Assembly: GCA_046313675.1 (NCBI GenBank)
Contig: JBKBXU010000079.1
Location: 1 to 15,280 of the forward strand
From: JBKBXU01 sp046313675
GTDB lineage: Bacteria; Bacteroidota; Bacteroidia; Cytophagales; Cytophagaceae
Direction: 5' to 3'
Length of the DNA: 15,280 nucleotides
Below are positions 1 to 8,390 of the stretch, piece after piece (the stretch's first letter is position 1; each line of letters starts with the position of its first letter). The notes under the pieces are model-generated. The model made no database searches, had not been told where the DNA came from, and saw only the letters and a list, made by a program, of their open reading frames with translations. The translations under genes and the position numbers were made by a program.

Positions 1-3000
1 TCAATAAATGTACCCATCCCTTACACTGTACACCTCGGGGTGTGGTAATAAGGTAATAATATACTCCTTCATTCAACGCTTCCCCATCCCAGCTGTTATC
101 ATAGTGTTCCTTGCTGTAAACGGGCTTGCCCCATCTGTTATATATATCAAATCGCCAGTCTGAAGTAATGCCCTTAATTTCATATGCATCATTAAGGCCA
201 TCACCATTGGGAGTTATCAGGTTCGGAATTAACACCTCTTCCAAATATATGTCCATAGAATCAGAGTAGGAACACTTTGAGTTCATAATTTTCAGGGAAA
301 CATGGTAAGATCCGAATTCATTATAAATATGTTCAAATTCCTTATCTGTTATAATCGTGCCATCTCCCAGGTTCCATGTATAATTTAACGGGCCGTAGCT
401 TTCATTCAAAAATGCCACTTTGGGGGCTCCTATGCAGTCGGTAATGTTTTCAAAAATTATTTCAGGAACAATTTTGGCGACACGGACTTTAACATCTGAT
501 TTAGCTTCGCAACCATTATCATCTCTAGCTGTTACAGAATAAGTAGTGGTGGTATCAGGGAAAGCTATAGGGTCTGGAACGGAGGAGTTGACCAGGGAAC
601 CAGACCTGTCCCATTGGTAAACATAGTCAGGATTATAATCTTCGTTTATCTTTATTGAATCCGGATAGCAGATCATATACTCAAGATGGTCTGGTAATAT
701 GGGTTTATAAGCTTCAATTTGCATAAATGCAGTGTCGGATTGTAAACACGCATTTGAAGAATTATGAACTATGAGCATGGCTGTAAACAGCCCGGGTTCC
801 TTATATTGGTGTGTGAAAGTGGTTCGTTGGGAAGTCACTTCACGGCCATCTCCGGAATGCCATGTAAAAAGGTTTCCTCCGGTGCCAGTGCTCCGGAACT
901 TTACGGTTAAAGGAACACAACCCTTTTCAGGTTCGACCTCAAATGATGATTCTACGGCTGTTACCTGAAATTTAAATATCGCATTATTGCACCCTGATCC
1001 TACTTGTGCACCATTATTTATTGAGTAGGCTCCCGGAGTGGATGGAAATAGAGAACTTCCTCCGCAACCTGTACATACTGCATGGTAAATAATGCCTTTT
1101 TTATCAAAACGGCTGGTGCCGCCATCGACATGATCTCTGGATCCATTTCCTCCAAAGTAAGTAGCATAAGATAAGCCTTCTGCATCAGGCTCAAGAACCA
1201 TAAGATAAAAATCTTCTCCATCGGTGGAACTTTGAAAAGCATCACGTGTTACTGGTAGGTTTAAGGTATTGCCGCCCAAAAAACCATAAGCTGAATTTGT
1301 ACTACCTCCCCAGCCGGCAATGAGAATCTGTCGGCAATCATTTACAAGGAATGCGGTTGGTGAAAAATCAGTTTTGTTTCTCCCCGAGCCAATTTGAGTA
1401 GACATCAAAGACTGAGAGAGATTGTTGTCTATTTTATGGACAAATTGCCTGCTGCCGGAATTTGAATAGGCAGCATTGGAAATAGGGTAGGATCCGGTAG
1501 ATTGTCCAAGAACATAAACATTATCCACATTATCAATCTGGACAAAATAACACTGGTCATAGGAGCTTGTTCCGAAAAATGTTCCGGCCATTAGTTGACT
1601 CCCGTCATTTTTTATTTTTATGGTAAACCCATCAATATCACCTGAATGGTTTGTTCGGTAAGAGCCATTGGTTATGGGGAAATTTGAACTTCTTGTCCCG
1701 CCTGCAACAAACAGATTTTTCTGTGAGTCAAACTGTATTCCGTAAGCGGCATCTTCCTGACTTCCACCAATGTATGTGCTCCATAATATTTGAGAAAGGT
1801 TCGAATTCAATTTTACTATTACAGCATCTCCATTACCTCTATAATTAGCCTGAATAGCATTTAATACAGGAAAATTTCCGGAATAGCTATGACTGGCAAT
1901 ATAGACGTTGTTTTCATCATCTGTAAGAATTTCTCCCCGGAAGTAGTCTCCATAATTTTTAGCTAAGGTTGTAAAAGAATTTGTGTAGTCAAGTAGCCCG
2001 TCATTGGAGCTGCCTCCAAGAAATGTGGATGCAAGTAAATTCGAACCATTAGCTGATAGTTTTGATATTGCAAGATCTGTTCCTCTGCTAAAACTTAAAT
2101 CACGTGAAATTTCGCGAAAGTTTCCCCCGGCAAAAAATTGTTGAACTCCCCCGCGTATGGGGTAATTATGTGATCCTGTAATGGCAAGAACCAATAATTC
2201 ATTATTGGAGTTGACAATAAGACTTATTGGCACTTCTGTGTTCGTTCCACCCAAATAAGTCGCATAAATTAAATTTCGGCCATTTGGAGTGAATTTTAGA
2301 ATACCTATATCAACATTTCCCTGGTAATTTGTTTGGTATGCACCTATGGTAGTAGGAAAGCCTGTTCCAAAAACAATGCCTCCGGAATAGGCATTTCCGG
2401 CTTCATCATAGGTTGCTGTAAAGCCCCAATTATCTGCTCTGGATCCTGAATAAGTTGAAAATACCAGCTCAGGATCAATTACTAAGTGGAAATTTGGGTT
2501 ATAGCCTTCGGGTAACTCAAAAGTTAATACATTGCTTAAAAGTTTAAAAAGGCAAGGCACTTCTACTCGTTTACCGTTAATTTCTTGATAAGCATAAGGC
2601 TTCTTTTCTTTATAAGAGTGTATGGATGTGACTACGTGAAATTCACCATTTTTAATAAAGACACTATCTGCGCCCTCATAAGACATTTGGATCTCCATCG
2701 GATTTCCTCCGGGGGCTATGGAAAATTCGTATTTTAATGTGCCACCTGCTTCAAATATATCCATATCTATACTTCCATATAGATTTTTATACTGTAAGGC
2801 AGAATAGGCTTTTACTTCTGAAGCCCATTTGGAAGGGTCATCCCCTATAAAATAATTAAATATTTCAGGATAAGGACCTGTGGAAACAATCCGGGCGTTG
2901 GTGTCTGAATTTAAAAAATTTATATGAAAAGCATGGGCTTTAATTTTAGCATGTTCCGGGTGTTTTTTCTTTGTTTTCTCCTGGGGATGTGTATGGTCAT

Positions 3001-3208
3001 GGTTGTGCGCCGGAGCCTCTATAAATGCCCAGGTAAACCGGTTCTTCTGGACAAAAAGATTCCCCCCGTTGACTTCAGCTTTATATAAGATGTGATTGTC
3101 CCATTGGCCGGCATTCTCTGTAAATTTAAGAGATGCTCCGTCTCCTGGGTTTCCAAAAGTCGCAGCAAGGTTAAAAAGTAAGAAAAATAAAAATATATAC
3201 GTCCTCAT
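1..3208 (-). CDS. Large T9SS-secreted SBBP/PKD surface protein with type B sorting domain (3' end beyond window)
   Basis: About 1069 codons are open from the ATG at 3206-3208 to the left edge. I translated this frame at many points along its length and found no stop. Residues 1-18 form a hydrophobic signal peptide (MRTYIFLFF...). Residues 20-250 resemble the DUF7948 region that precedes SBBP repeats, with a His-rich stretch at 64-95. About seven repeats with [AS]T[YF]xGG cores fill residues 250-690. PKD-like domains follow near 745-830 (core WHSGDG) and 905-985 (core WNLGDG). The last 80 residues match the gliding-motility-associated C-terminal domain: LIPNLITPNGDGLND, then a YYYLITT...GWV end. 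Homologues stop a few residues after this point, so little is missing. It should be exported by Sec and carried over the outer membrane by type IX secretion to the surface or medium. Ligand unknown. It starts 10 bp after the DUF721 gene, so it is probably co-transcribed with it. Confidence 0.9.
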   Translation of the reverse strand, partial: MRTYIFLFFLLFNLAATFGNPGDGASLKFTENAGQWDNHILYKAEVNGGNLFVQKNRFTWAFIEAPAHNHDHTHPQEKTKKKHPEHAKIKAHAFHINFLNSDTNARIVSTGPYPEIFNYFIGDDPSKWASEVKAYSALQYKNLYGSIDMDIFEAGGTLKYEFSIAPGGNPMEIQMSYEGADSVFIKNGEFHVVTSIHSYKEKKPYAYQEINGKRVEVPCLFKLLSNVLTFELPEGYNPNFHLVIDPELVFSTYSGSRADNWGFTATYDEAGNAYSGGIVFGTGFPTTIGAYQTNYQGNVDIGILKFTPNGRNLIYATYLGGTNTEVPISLIVNSNNELLVLAITGSHNYPIRGGVQQFFAGGNFREISRDLSFSRGTDLAISKLSANGSNLLASTFLGGSSNDGLLDYTNSFTTLAKNYGDYFRGEILTDDENNVYIASHSYSGNFPVLNAIQANYRGNGDAVIVKLNSNLSQILWSTYIGGSQEDAAYGIQFDSQKNLFVAGGTRSSNFPITNGSYRTNHSGDIDGFTIKIKNDGSQLMAGTFFGTSSYDQCYFVQIDNVDNVYVLGQSTGSYPISNAAYSNSGSRQFVHKIDNNLSQSLMSTQIGSGRNKTDFSPTAFLVNDCRQILIAGWGGSTNSAYGFLGGNTLNLPVTRDAFQSSTDGEDFYLMVLEPDAEGLSYATYFGGNGSRDHVDGGTSRFDKKGIIYHAVCTGCGGSSLFPSTPGAYSINNGAQVGSGCNNAIFKFQVTAVESSFEVEPEKGCVPLTVKFRSTGTGGNLFTWHSGDGREVTSQRTTFTHQYKEPGLFTAMLIVHNSSNACLQSDTAFMQIEAYKPILPDHLEYMICYPDSIKINEDYNPDYVYQWDRSGSLVNSSVPDPIAFPDTTTTYSVTARDDNGCEAKSDVKVRVAKIVPEIIFENITDCIGAPKVAFLNESYGPLNYTWNLGDGTIITDKEFEHIYNEFGSYHVSLKIMNSKCSYSDSMDIYLEEVLIPNLITPNGDGLNDAYEIKGITSDWRFDIYNRWGKPVYSKEHYDNSWDGEALNEGVYYYLITTPRGVQCKGWVHLL
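1141..2460 (-). repeat. SBBP-type beta-propeller repeats within the surface protein
   Basis: The coding sequence contains degenerate repeats 60-80 residues apart. Their cores read, in protein order, STYSG (near 2450), ATYLGG (2249-2263), STFLGG (near 2020), STYIGG (near 1770), GTFFGT (near 1575), STQIGSG (near 1390) and ATYFGG (near 1155). Each is preceded by a short hydrophobic strand such as NLIY or QILW. This is the pattern of seven-bladed SBBP propellers. The repeats are divergent at DNA level, so they are old and not a recent expansion. The seven-blade count is by eye. Confidence 0.7.
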
Positions 3209-3218
3209 GTAAAGGGGG

Positions 3219-3530
3219 TTAAATAAATACAATATCCTTAACGACCTCCTCCCCTATTTCATTATTAATCAGTTGTACCAATTTTTGCTTCCCCATAGAA
3301 AGCTCACTCCTTAAGGATGATGAATTTAATTTTAAATACAATACCTGATTTTTAACAAATAATTCCGTTGTTCGGGAAGCAATAGTCCTGCCAACAATTT
3401 TTTCCCACATAGCCGAGACCCTGGTTTCCTGAAACTTTGCATTCAATTTCGTGTTTTTGAGAAACTCTTCAATACACTCCTTTAAGGGAGCTGTATCAGC
3501 TTTACGTCCATTTAGATAAACTTTCTTCAT
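3219..3530 (-). CDS. DUF721 family protein, DciA-like helicase-loader candidate
   Basis: A 103-residue basic protein with the DUF721 pattern: a helical N-terminus, a central WEKIVGRTIASRT segment, the strands LFVKNQVLYLKLNSS, and the conserved SSLRSELSMGKQKLVQLINNEIG stretch (here about residues 70-93). DUF721 includes DciA, which assists loading of the replicative helicase DnaB in bacteria lacking DnaC/DnaI. That role is inferred from the family, and short Bacteroidota members are less well studied. The ATG overlaps the recF stop as ATGA (3527-3530), which implies translational coupling. The association of DUF721 with recF is common in Bacteroidota and supports a chromosome replication or repair role. 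Confidence 0.85.
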   Translation of the reverse strand: MKKVYLNGRKADTAPLKECIEEFLKNTKLNAKFQETRVSAMWEKIVGRTIASRTTELFVKNQVLYLKLNSSSLRSELSMGKQKLVQLINNEIGEEVVKDIVFI

Positions 3531-4633
3531 TCTATTGCTTCAATGTTTCCTTTTACAACGTTAAATATACGAATATCCGGGCTAATATTTTCAAAAAGAT
3601 CTTTGCTTCGCTCAATTCTTGCATCGGTAATAAAAATCTGCCCGAAGTTTTTTTCAGACACCATTTGAAGTAAGCGCTCTATCCTGAACTCATCCAGCTT
3701 ATCAAATATGTCATCGAGCAGGAGCAGAGGGTTAAGTTCTTTGATCTCCTTGATTAAGACGAATTGAGACAACTTCAAAGCGGTGACAAAGGTTTTTTGT
3801 TGGCCCTGAGAGCCAAAGTTTTTAAGGGGCTTATCATGAATGGTGAATATAAGGTCGTCTTTATGGATGCCCATCCGGGTGCGCTGTAGCATCAGATCCT
3901 GCTCAAATGACTTGCGGAATAGATCGGGATAGTTTTTTGGGAAAAGCTGAGATTCATAATTGATGCCCACCTCTTCTTTTTTATCAGATATTCGGTTATA
4001 TGTTTCATGAAATATGGGAAGAAACTTCTGAATCTCCTGGTTTCTAATGCTAAAAATAATTTTTCCCAGCTCGATCAACTGCTCATCATAAATTTCAAAA
4101 AGAGTTTTTTCAGGCCTTCTTCGTGTCTCTTCCATCTTCAAAAGACTATTTCTTTGCTTGAGTACCTGATTGTATTTTATTAATGAGCTAAGATATTGAG
4201 GGTTTGTTTGGGAAAAAATCGTGTCCAGGAATTTTCTGCGTTCCTCACTTCCTTCGCGTACAATATCTGTATCATATGGGGTAATAATGACCACAGGAAA
4301 CCTGCCAATGTGTTCACTTGCCTTGTCATAAGGAGACTTATCAACCTGAATTAATTTTTTTTGTCCGGTTTTTAATGAGCAGGATACCCGGTTTTTTTTG
4401 TTGTTAATTTTAAAGACCCCGTTAACAATAAAATACTCTTCTCCGTCTTTAATACTTAAGGCGTCTTGTGAGTTAAATGCGCTTTTGGTGAGGGAAAGGT
4501 AATGAATGGCATCAATAATGTTGGTTTTTCCGCTGCCATTTGGGCCGGATATAATATTAATACCCGGAGAAAATGAAAGGTTGGCTTCCTGGTAATTTTT
4601 AAAATTCAGTAGATTTAATTTTTCCAGGTACAT
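3527..4633 (-). CDS. recF: DNA replication and repair protein RecF
   Basis: 368 residues, the usual RecF length. It has a Walker A motif GPNGSGKT at residues 30-37 near the N-terminus, an ABC signature GSQGQQKTF around 274-282, and a Walker B segment LLLLDDIFDKLD starting at about 303. A D-loop/H-loop-like IFITDA follows near 334. RecF is an SMC-like ATPase that, with RecO and RecR, loads RecA at gapped single-stranded DNA. It starts with ATG 4631-4633 and is the first gene of the minus-strand group recF - DUF721 - surface protein. It is divergent from pdhA, with 76 bp between the two start codons. Nothing looks truncated or broken. Confidence 0.96.
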   Translation of the reverse strand: MYLEKLNLLNFKNYQEANLSFSPGINIISGPNGSGKTNIIDAIHYLSLTKSAFNSQDALSIKDGEEYFIVNGVFKINNKKNRVSCSLKTGQKKLIQVDKSPYDKASEHIGRFPVVIITPYDTDIVREGSEERRKFLDTIFSQTNPQYLSSLIKYNQVLKQRNSLLKMEETRRRPEKTLFEIYDEQLIELGKIIFSIRNQEIQKFLPIFHETYNRISDKKEEVGINYESQLFPKNYPDLFRKSFEQDLMLQRTRMGIHKDDLIFTIHDKPLKNFGSQGQQKTFVTALKLSQFVLIKEIKELNPLLLLDDIFDKLDEFRIERLLQMVSEKNFGQIFITDARIERSKDLFENISPDIRIFNVVKGNIEAIE

Positions 4634-4642
4634 TAATTAATG

Positions 4643-4672
4643 TTGACTATTTAATGATTTTAATTAATTTCG
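4643..4672 (+). promoter_or_regulatory. Possible Bacteroidota-type promoter for pdhA
   Basis: TTG at 4643-4645 and TAATTTCG at 4665-4672 are 19 bp apart. They resemble the -33/-7 pair TTG-N19-TAnnTTTG, with one mismatch in the -7 box. The box ends 37 bp before the pdhA ATG. The whole divergent spacer (4634-4709) is very AT-rich, so a chance match is quite possible. A matching box for recF on the other strand was not found. Confidence 0.3.
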
Positions 4673-4709
4673 CATATTAAATTTATTGACAAGCAATAGG
4701 GATAATCAT

Positions 4710-5741
4710 ATGGCAAGTGTTAAAGAAAAGACTAAAGCAAAGGTAGGTTCTTCAGATAAGTTTTCAAAAGATACATATATGTTCTGGTATGAGAAGATGC
4801 AACTTTTGAGAAAATTTGAAGAAAAAGCCGGCCAATTATACGGACAACAGAAAATTAAAGGTTTTTGCCATTTATACATCGGACAGGAGGCTTGTGCCCT
4901 TGGAGCGGTATCGGCAACCCGTAAAGGAGATAAATGGATAACAGCTTACCGCGATCATGGTATACCTTTAGCATTAGGCTCAGATCCAAATGCTATTATG
5001 GCGGAACTTTTCGGAAAAGAAACAGGTTGTTCCAAAGGTAAAGGCGGATCAATGCACATGTTTGACAAGGAAGTTGGTTTTGTGGGCGGACACGGTATTG
5101 TGGGCGGACAAATTCCTTTGGGTGCAGGTTTGGCATTTGCTGAGATGTATAACGAGACAGGAAATGTTTGCTTATGCTACATGGGCGATGGGGCAGTTCG
5201 CCAGGGAGCTTTTCATGAAACATTGAATATGGCAATGCTTTGGAAAATCCCGGTAATTTTCATTATTGAAAATAATGGCTATGCCATGGGAACATCCGTG
5301 CAGAGAACATCCAATGTAACGGAGCTTTACAAATTAGGCTATGCCTTTGACATGCCATCCGAACCGGTAGATGCAATGAGTGTAGAGGCAGTTCACGATG
5401 CAGTTGAAAAAGCAGTCGAAAGAGCAAGAAAAGGGGATGGCCCAAGCTTATTGGAATTCAGGACTTATAGATACAAAGGACATTCAATGTCCGATCCTGC
5501 GAAATACAGAACAAAGGAAGAATTAGAAGAATACAAAGAAAGAGACCCGATTGAGCAAGTACGTACAACGATTCTTTCAAAAAAGTTTGCTTCTGAAAAA
5601 GATCTTGAAGCGATAGATAAAAAAATAAAGCAAACAGTGGATGCATCAGTAAAGTTCTCAGAAGAATCTTCGTATCCTGATCCAAAAGAAGCATTTAGAG
5701 ATGTATATGTCCAGGAGGATTATCCATACATAATTGAATAA
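4710..5741 (+). CDS. pdhA: Pyruvate dehydrogenase E1 component, alpha subunit
   Basis: 343 residues from ATG 4710. The same frame also offers a TTG at 4686, but ATG gives the normal family length and a typical lysine-rich N-terminus. With E1 beta it forms the thiamine-diphosphate-dependent E1 that decarboxylates pyruvate and acetylates the lipoyl groups of E2. Seen: the ThDP/Mg motif GDG at 159-161 followed by NNG at 188-190, the YRDHG motif near 85-90, the glycine-rich GKGGSMHM and GGHGIVGGQ segments, and the phosphorylation-loop-like RYKGHSMSDP. Length and motifs fit PdhA better than branched-chain E1 alpha, though acetoin dehydrogenase E1 alpha is close. Neither E1 beta nor E2 is in the window, so the subunit genes are not arranged in the compact alpha-beta-E2 order here. 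A TPR gene follows after 12 bp. Confidence 0.92.
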   Translation: MASVKEKTKAKVGSSDKFSKDTYMFWYEKMQLLRKFEEKAGQLYGQQKIKGFCHLYIGQEACALGAVSATRKGDKWITAYRDHGIPLALGSDPNAIMAELFGKETGCSKGKGGSMHMFDKEVGFVGGHGIVGGQIPLGAGLAFAEMYNETGNVCLCYMGDGAVRQGAFHETLNMAMLWKIPVIFIIENNGYAMGTSVQRTSNVTELYKLGYAFDMPSEPVDAMSVEAVHDAVEKAVERARKGDGPSLLEFRTYRYKGHSMSDPAKYRTKEELEEYKERDPIEQVRTTILSKKFASEKDLEAIDKKIKQTVDASVKFSEESSYPDPKEAFRDVYVQEDYPYIIE

Positions 5742-5753
5742 CAGCAAATAATA

Positions 5754-6458
5754 ATGACTAAAGACTCAAAGAACCAAAAAGCATCAGAGAAAGCGGTAGT
5801 AACCGAAGATTTTCAGGATAAATTATCCCAATCAGAAGAGTTTATTGCAAAAAATAAAAACATCCTGATGGGGTTAGCCGGAGCTATTATTTTGGCTATA
5901 GCTGGAGTTGTTTATTTTAATTATAACCAAAATGAGCAAAACCTGGCAGCACAAGAGCAAAAGTTTGCATCAGTATTTTATTTTGAAGCCGATTCTCTTG
6001 ATAAAGCGCTTGAAGGAGATGCCGATCATCCGGGCTTAAGTTTTATTGCCAGAGAATATGATAATACAAAAGCTGGAACGCTGGCAAACTTGTATGTTGG
6101 CGTGATTCATCTTAAACAAGGAGAGTATCAACAGGCAATTGACCATCTTAAAAAGTTTGATGCAGAAGATCTTTTATTGCAAGCCAGAGCCTATTCCCTT
6201 ATCGGAGATGCTTACATGGAATTGGAAAACCATGGAGAGGCTTTAAATTATTATAAAAAAGCTTCTGAATATAAGCCAAATGAGCAGTTTACTCCAACCT
6301 ATATGATGAAGGCTGCTCTGGCATATGAGAAGACGCAGGATTTTAAAGGTGCTGTTAGCATGTATGACAAAGCCATTACGTTATATCCGAAAGCTCAGGA
6401 GATAAATGATTTTAAGAAATTCAAAGCGAGGGCTGAAGCTTTAGCAAATAATCAATAA
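5754..6458 (+). CDS. Membrane-anchored tetratricopeptide repeat protein
   Basis: 234 residues. A charged cytoplasmic N-terminus (1-36) is followed by one membrane helix at 37-55 (ILMGLAGAIILAIAGVVYF) and then a soluble, presumably periplasmic part with helical TPR-like repeats at about 105-230. Repeat cores include ANLYVGVIHLKQGEYQQAIDHL, ARAYSLIGDAYMELENHGEALNYY and KAALAYEKTQDFKGAVSMYDKAI. The topology recalls YfgM-type ancillary factors of the Sec translocon, but this is resemblance only. In many Bacteroidota a similar TPR gene sits directly before ribH, as it does here. It starts 12 bp after pdhA, so it probably shares that transcript, and it is followed by an intrinsic terminator at 6481-6511. 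Confidence 0.85.
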   Translation: MTKDSKNQKASEKAVVTEDFQDKLSQSEEFIAKNKNILMGLAGAIILAIAGVVYFNYNQNEQNLAAQEQKFASVFYFEADSLDKALEGDADHPGLSFIAREYDNTKAGTLANLYVGVIHLKQGEYQQAIDHLKKFDAEDLLLQARAYSLIGDAYMELENHGEALNYYKKASEYKPNEQFTPTYMMKAALAYEKTQDFKGAVSMYDKAITLYPKAQEINDFKKFKARAEALANNQ

Positions 6459-6480
6459 AAAAACATTTTTATCTGATCAG

Positions 6481-6511
6481 GGGATAAGACTATGGTCTTA
6501 TCCCTTTTTTT
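6481..6511 (+). terminator. Intrinsic terminator after the TPR gene
   Basis: A perfect 10-bp stem, GGGATAAGAC (6481-6490) with GTCTTATCCC (6495-6504), has a TATG loop and is followed directly by seven T (6505-6511). It lies 22 bp after the TPR stop and ends only 6 bp before the ribH ATG. It should end the pdhA-TPR transcript, or it could act as an attenuator for ribH. Confidence 0.88.
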
Positions 6512-6517
6512 AAATCT

Positions 6518-7000
6518 ATGGCAAGCTCACTTAAAAATCTTAGCGATTACTCAAGCAAAAATATTTCTGATATTTCAGGGAAGAGGTTTGCGCTTATTAT
6601 TGCAGAATGGAATTCTGAAGTAACTGATGCCCTTGCTAAGGGGGCTCAAAAAACACTGCTTGAACACGGAGCAAAAGAAGAAAATATCTTCTACAGAACC
6701 GTTCCGGGGAGTTTTGAATTAACAATGGGTGCTCAATGGATGGCAGAGAAAAAAGAAATTGATGCCGTCATTTGTATTGGGTGTGTAATACGTGGAGAAA
6801 CAAAACATAATGATTACATTTGTCATGCAGTTGCTCAAGGCTTGACGAATGTAAGCCTTAAATACAATAAACCGGTTATTTTTGGAGTTCTTACGCCGGA
6901 TAACCAGCAACAAGCCATTGACCGTGCAGGTGGAAAACATGGGAATAAAGGGGATGAAGCAGCCATAACTGCAATAAAAATGTTGGGATTTGAATCTTAA
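6518..7000 (+). CDS. ribH: 6,7-dimethyl-8-ribityllumazine synthase
   Basis: 160 residues. It condenses 5-amino-6-ribitylamino-uracil with 3,4-dihydroxy-2-butanone 4-phosphate to give the lumazine precursor of riboflavin, and it usually assembles as a pentamer or a 60-mer in the cytoplasm. Seen: the substrate-stacking W31 in AEWNSEVT, the GSFEL motif at 64-68, the CVIRGETKHNDY segment at 89-100 with the presumed proton-transfer His97, and a C-terminal GNKGDEAA segment. The N-terminus MASSLKNLSDY is typical of Bacteroidota RibH, which supports the ATG at 6518 even though a terminator hairpin lies just upstream. No FMN riboswitch fits into the 59-bp spacer. lysC follows 31 bp downstream. Confidence 0.96.
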   Translation: MASSLKNLSDYSSKNISDISGKRFALIIAEWNSEVTDALAKGAQKTLLEHGAKEENIFYRTVPGSFELTMGAQWMAEKKEIDAVICIGCVIRGETKHNDYICHAVAQGLTNVSLKYNKPVIFGVLTPDNQQQAIDRAGGKHGNKGDEAAITAIKMLGFES

Positions 7001-7031
7001 TTATACATATAGAGGAATAATTTAATAAACA

Positions 7032-8366
7032 ATGAGAGTTCTTAAATTTGGCGGAACATCCGTAGGAAAACCGGAAAGGATGCATTCTGTAGCACGCCTG
7101 ATAGCCGATTCTAAAAAGAAAATTGTTGTGCTTTCCGCTGTTTCCGGAACAACAAATTCCTTAGTAGATATTTCTGACAGGCTTCTCAAAAAAGACAAAG
7201 AAGGTGCCTCTGCATCCATAGAAAACCTTTTTGGCCCCTATCAAAGTTTTGTTGAAAAACTTTATTCAAAGCCCGATTCTCTTGAAAAAGGTAAAGCAAT
7301 AATTAAGGAACATCATGATTATTTAAGGTCGTTTCTTAATGTAGAAGTTACAGAAAAAGAGCAAAAGGCCATCCTTGCTGAGGGAGAGTTGATCTCTACC
7401 CAATTATTTCAGGAATATTTATTAGAGCAGGGCCATGATTCGGTCTTGCTTCCGGCGCTTGATTTCATGAAAATTGACGAAGACAATGAACCCGTCCTCA
7501 CATTTATAGAAGATAGCCTGCAAGCCCTGGTTGCCAAATATCCTGATACGAATTTATTTATTACACAAGGCTATATCTGCAGAAACCCGGAAGGAGAAGT
7601 TGACAATTTAAAAAGAGGTGGAAGCGATTATACGGCATCACTCATAGGCGCGGCAGTTCGTGCTGAAGAGATACAAATATGGACGGATATTGATGGGATG
7701 CACAACAACGATCCTCGAATAGTCAAAAGAACTTTCCCCATCTCTGAGCTGACCTTCGATGAAGCAGCGGAATTAGCATATTTTGGGGCGAAGATCCTTC
7801 ACCCTTCTACGATTCTTCCTGCAAAAAAATACAATATTCCCGTACGCCTGCTTAACACCATGGAGCCAGAGGCAAAAGGCACTGTTATTGCCAATAACAG
7901 CACTCCTAAGGAAGTTAAAGCTATTGCAGCGAAGGACAACATTATTGCTATTAAAATAAAATCCGGAAGGATGCTGTTGGCGTATGGGTTTTTAAGGAAG
8001 GTTTTTGAGATTTTTGAAAGGTACAAAACGCCTATTGATATGATCACAACATCAGAAGTTGCTGTGTCATTGACAATTGACAATTCTAAAAACCTGGAGA
8101 AAATTCTTAATGACCTTAAGGAGTTTTGTTGGGTTGAAATTGATGCCGAGCAAACAATCATTTGCATAGTAGGAGATTTTCTTGCAGAGAAAAAAGGTAT
8201 TGTAAGAAAGATATTTGATTCATTGGAAGACGTTCCGGTAAGGATGATCTCTTATGGAGGAAGTACAAACAATATCTCCATTCTGGTAAAAACAGAACAT
8301 AAGAACCTCGCTTTAAATTTATTAAATGAAGGCTTGTTCTTTCAAAACGAACGGGTTAATCCTTAA
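7032..8366 (+). CDS. lysC: Aspartate kinase, monofunctional
   Basis: 444 residues. It phosphorylates aspartate, the first step to lysine, threonine, methionine and diaminopimelate. The N-terminal amino-acid-kinase domain has KFGGTSVG at 5-12, and its second nucleotide/substrate motif RGGSDYTA starts at residue 195. WTDIDGMHNNDPR follows, then AYFGAKILHP. Two ACT regulatory domains fill about 302-444; the first contains the MITTSEVAVSLTID effector-site pattern. No homoserine dehydrogenase domain is fused, unlike ThrA. The ACT domains imply feedback control by lysine and/or threonine, but which one cannot be read from the sequence. It starts 31 bp after ribH with an AGAGGA stretch about 15 bp before the ATG. 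A hairpin with a T run lies just after the gene. Confidence 0.95.
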   Translation: MRVLKFGGTSVGKPERMHSVARLIADSKKKIVVLSAVSGTTNSLVDISDRLLKKDKEGASASIENLFGPYQSFVEKLYSKPDSLEKGKAIIKEHHDYLRSFLNVEVTEKEQKAILAEGELISTQLFQEYLLEQGHDSVLLPALDFMKIDEDNEPVLTFIEDSLQALVAKYPDTNLFITQGYICRNPEGEVDNLKRGGSDYTASLIGAAVRAEEIQIWTDIDGMHNNDPRIVKRTFPISELTFDEAAELAYFGAKILHPSTILPAKKYNIPVRLLNTMEPEAKGTVIANNSTPKEVKAIAAKDNIIAIKIKSGRMLLAYGFLRKVFEIFERYKTPIDMITTSEVAVSLTIDNSKNLEKILNDLKEFCWVEIDAEQTIICIVGDFLAEKKGIVRKIFDSLEDVPVRMISYGGSTNNISILVKTEHKNLALNLLNEGLFFQNERVNP

Positions 8367-8390
8367 AAATATTGATTTATTATTTATATT

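Noticed and set aside
771..1848. Short frames inside the surface protein gene on both strands (771-968, 1018-1245, 1651-1848)
   Set aside because: They are shadows of the continuous minus-strand frame, which has clear SBBP and PKD motifs at the same positions.
4686..4712. TTG at 4686 as the pdhA start
   Set aside because: ATG 4710 gives the normal family length, and the TTG would add residues with no family resemblance.
7799..8167. 122-codon open frame antisense to lysC
   Set aside because: The opposite frame is an unambiguous aspartate kinase, and this product has no recognisable domain; it is a shadow frame.
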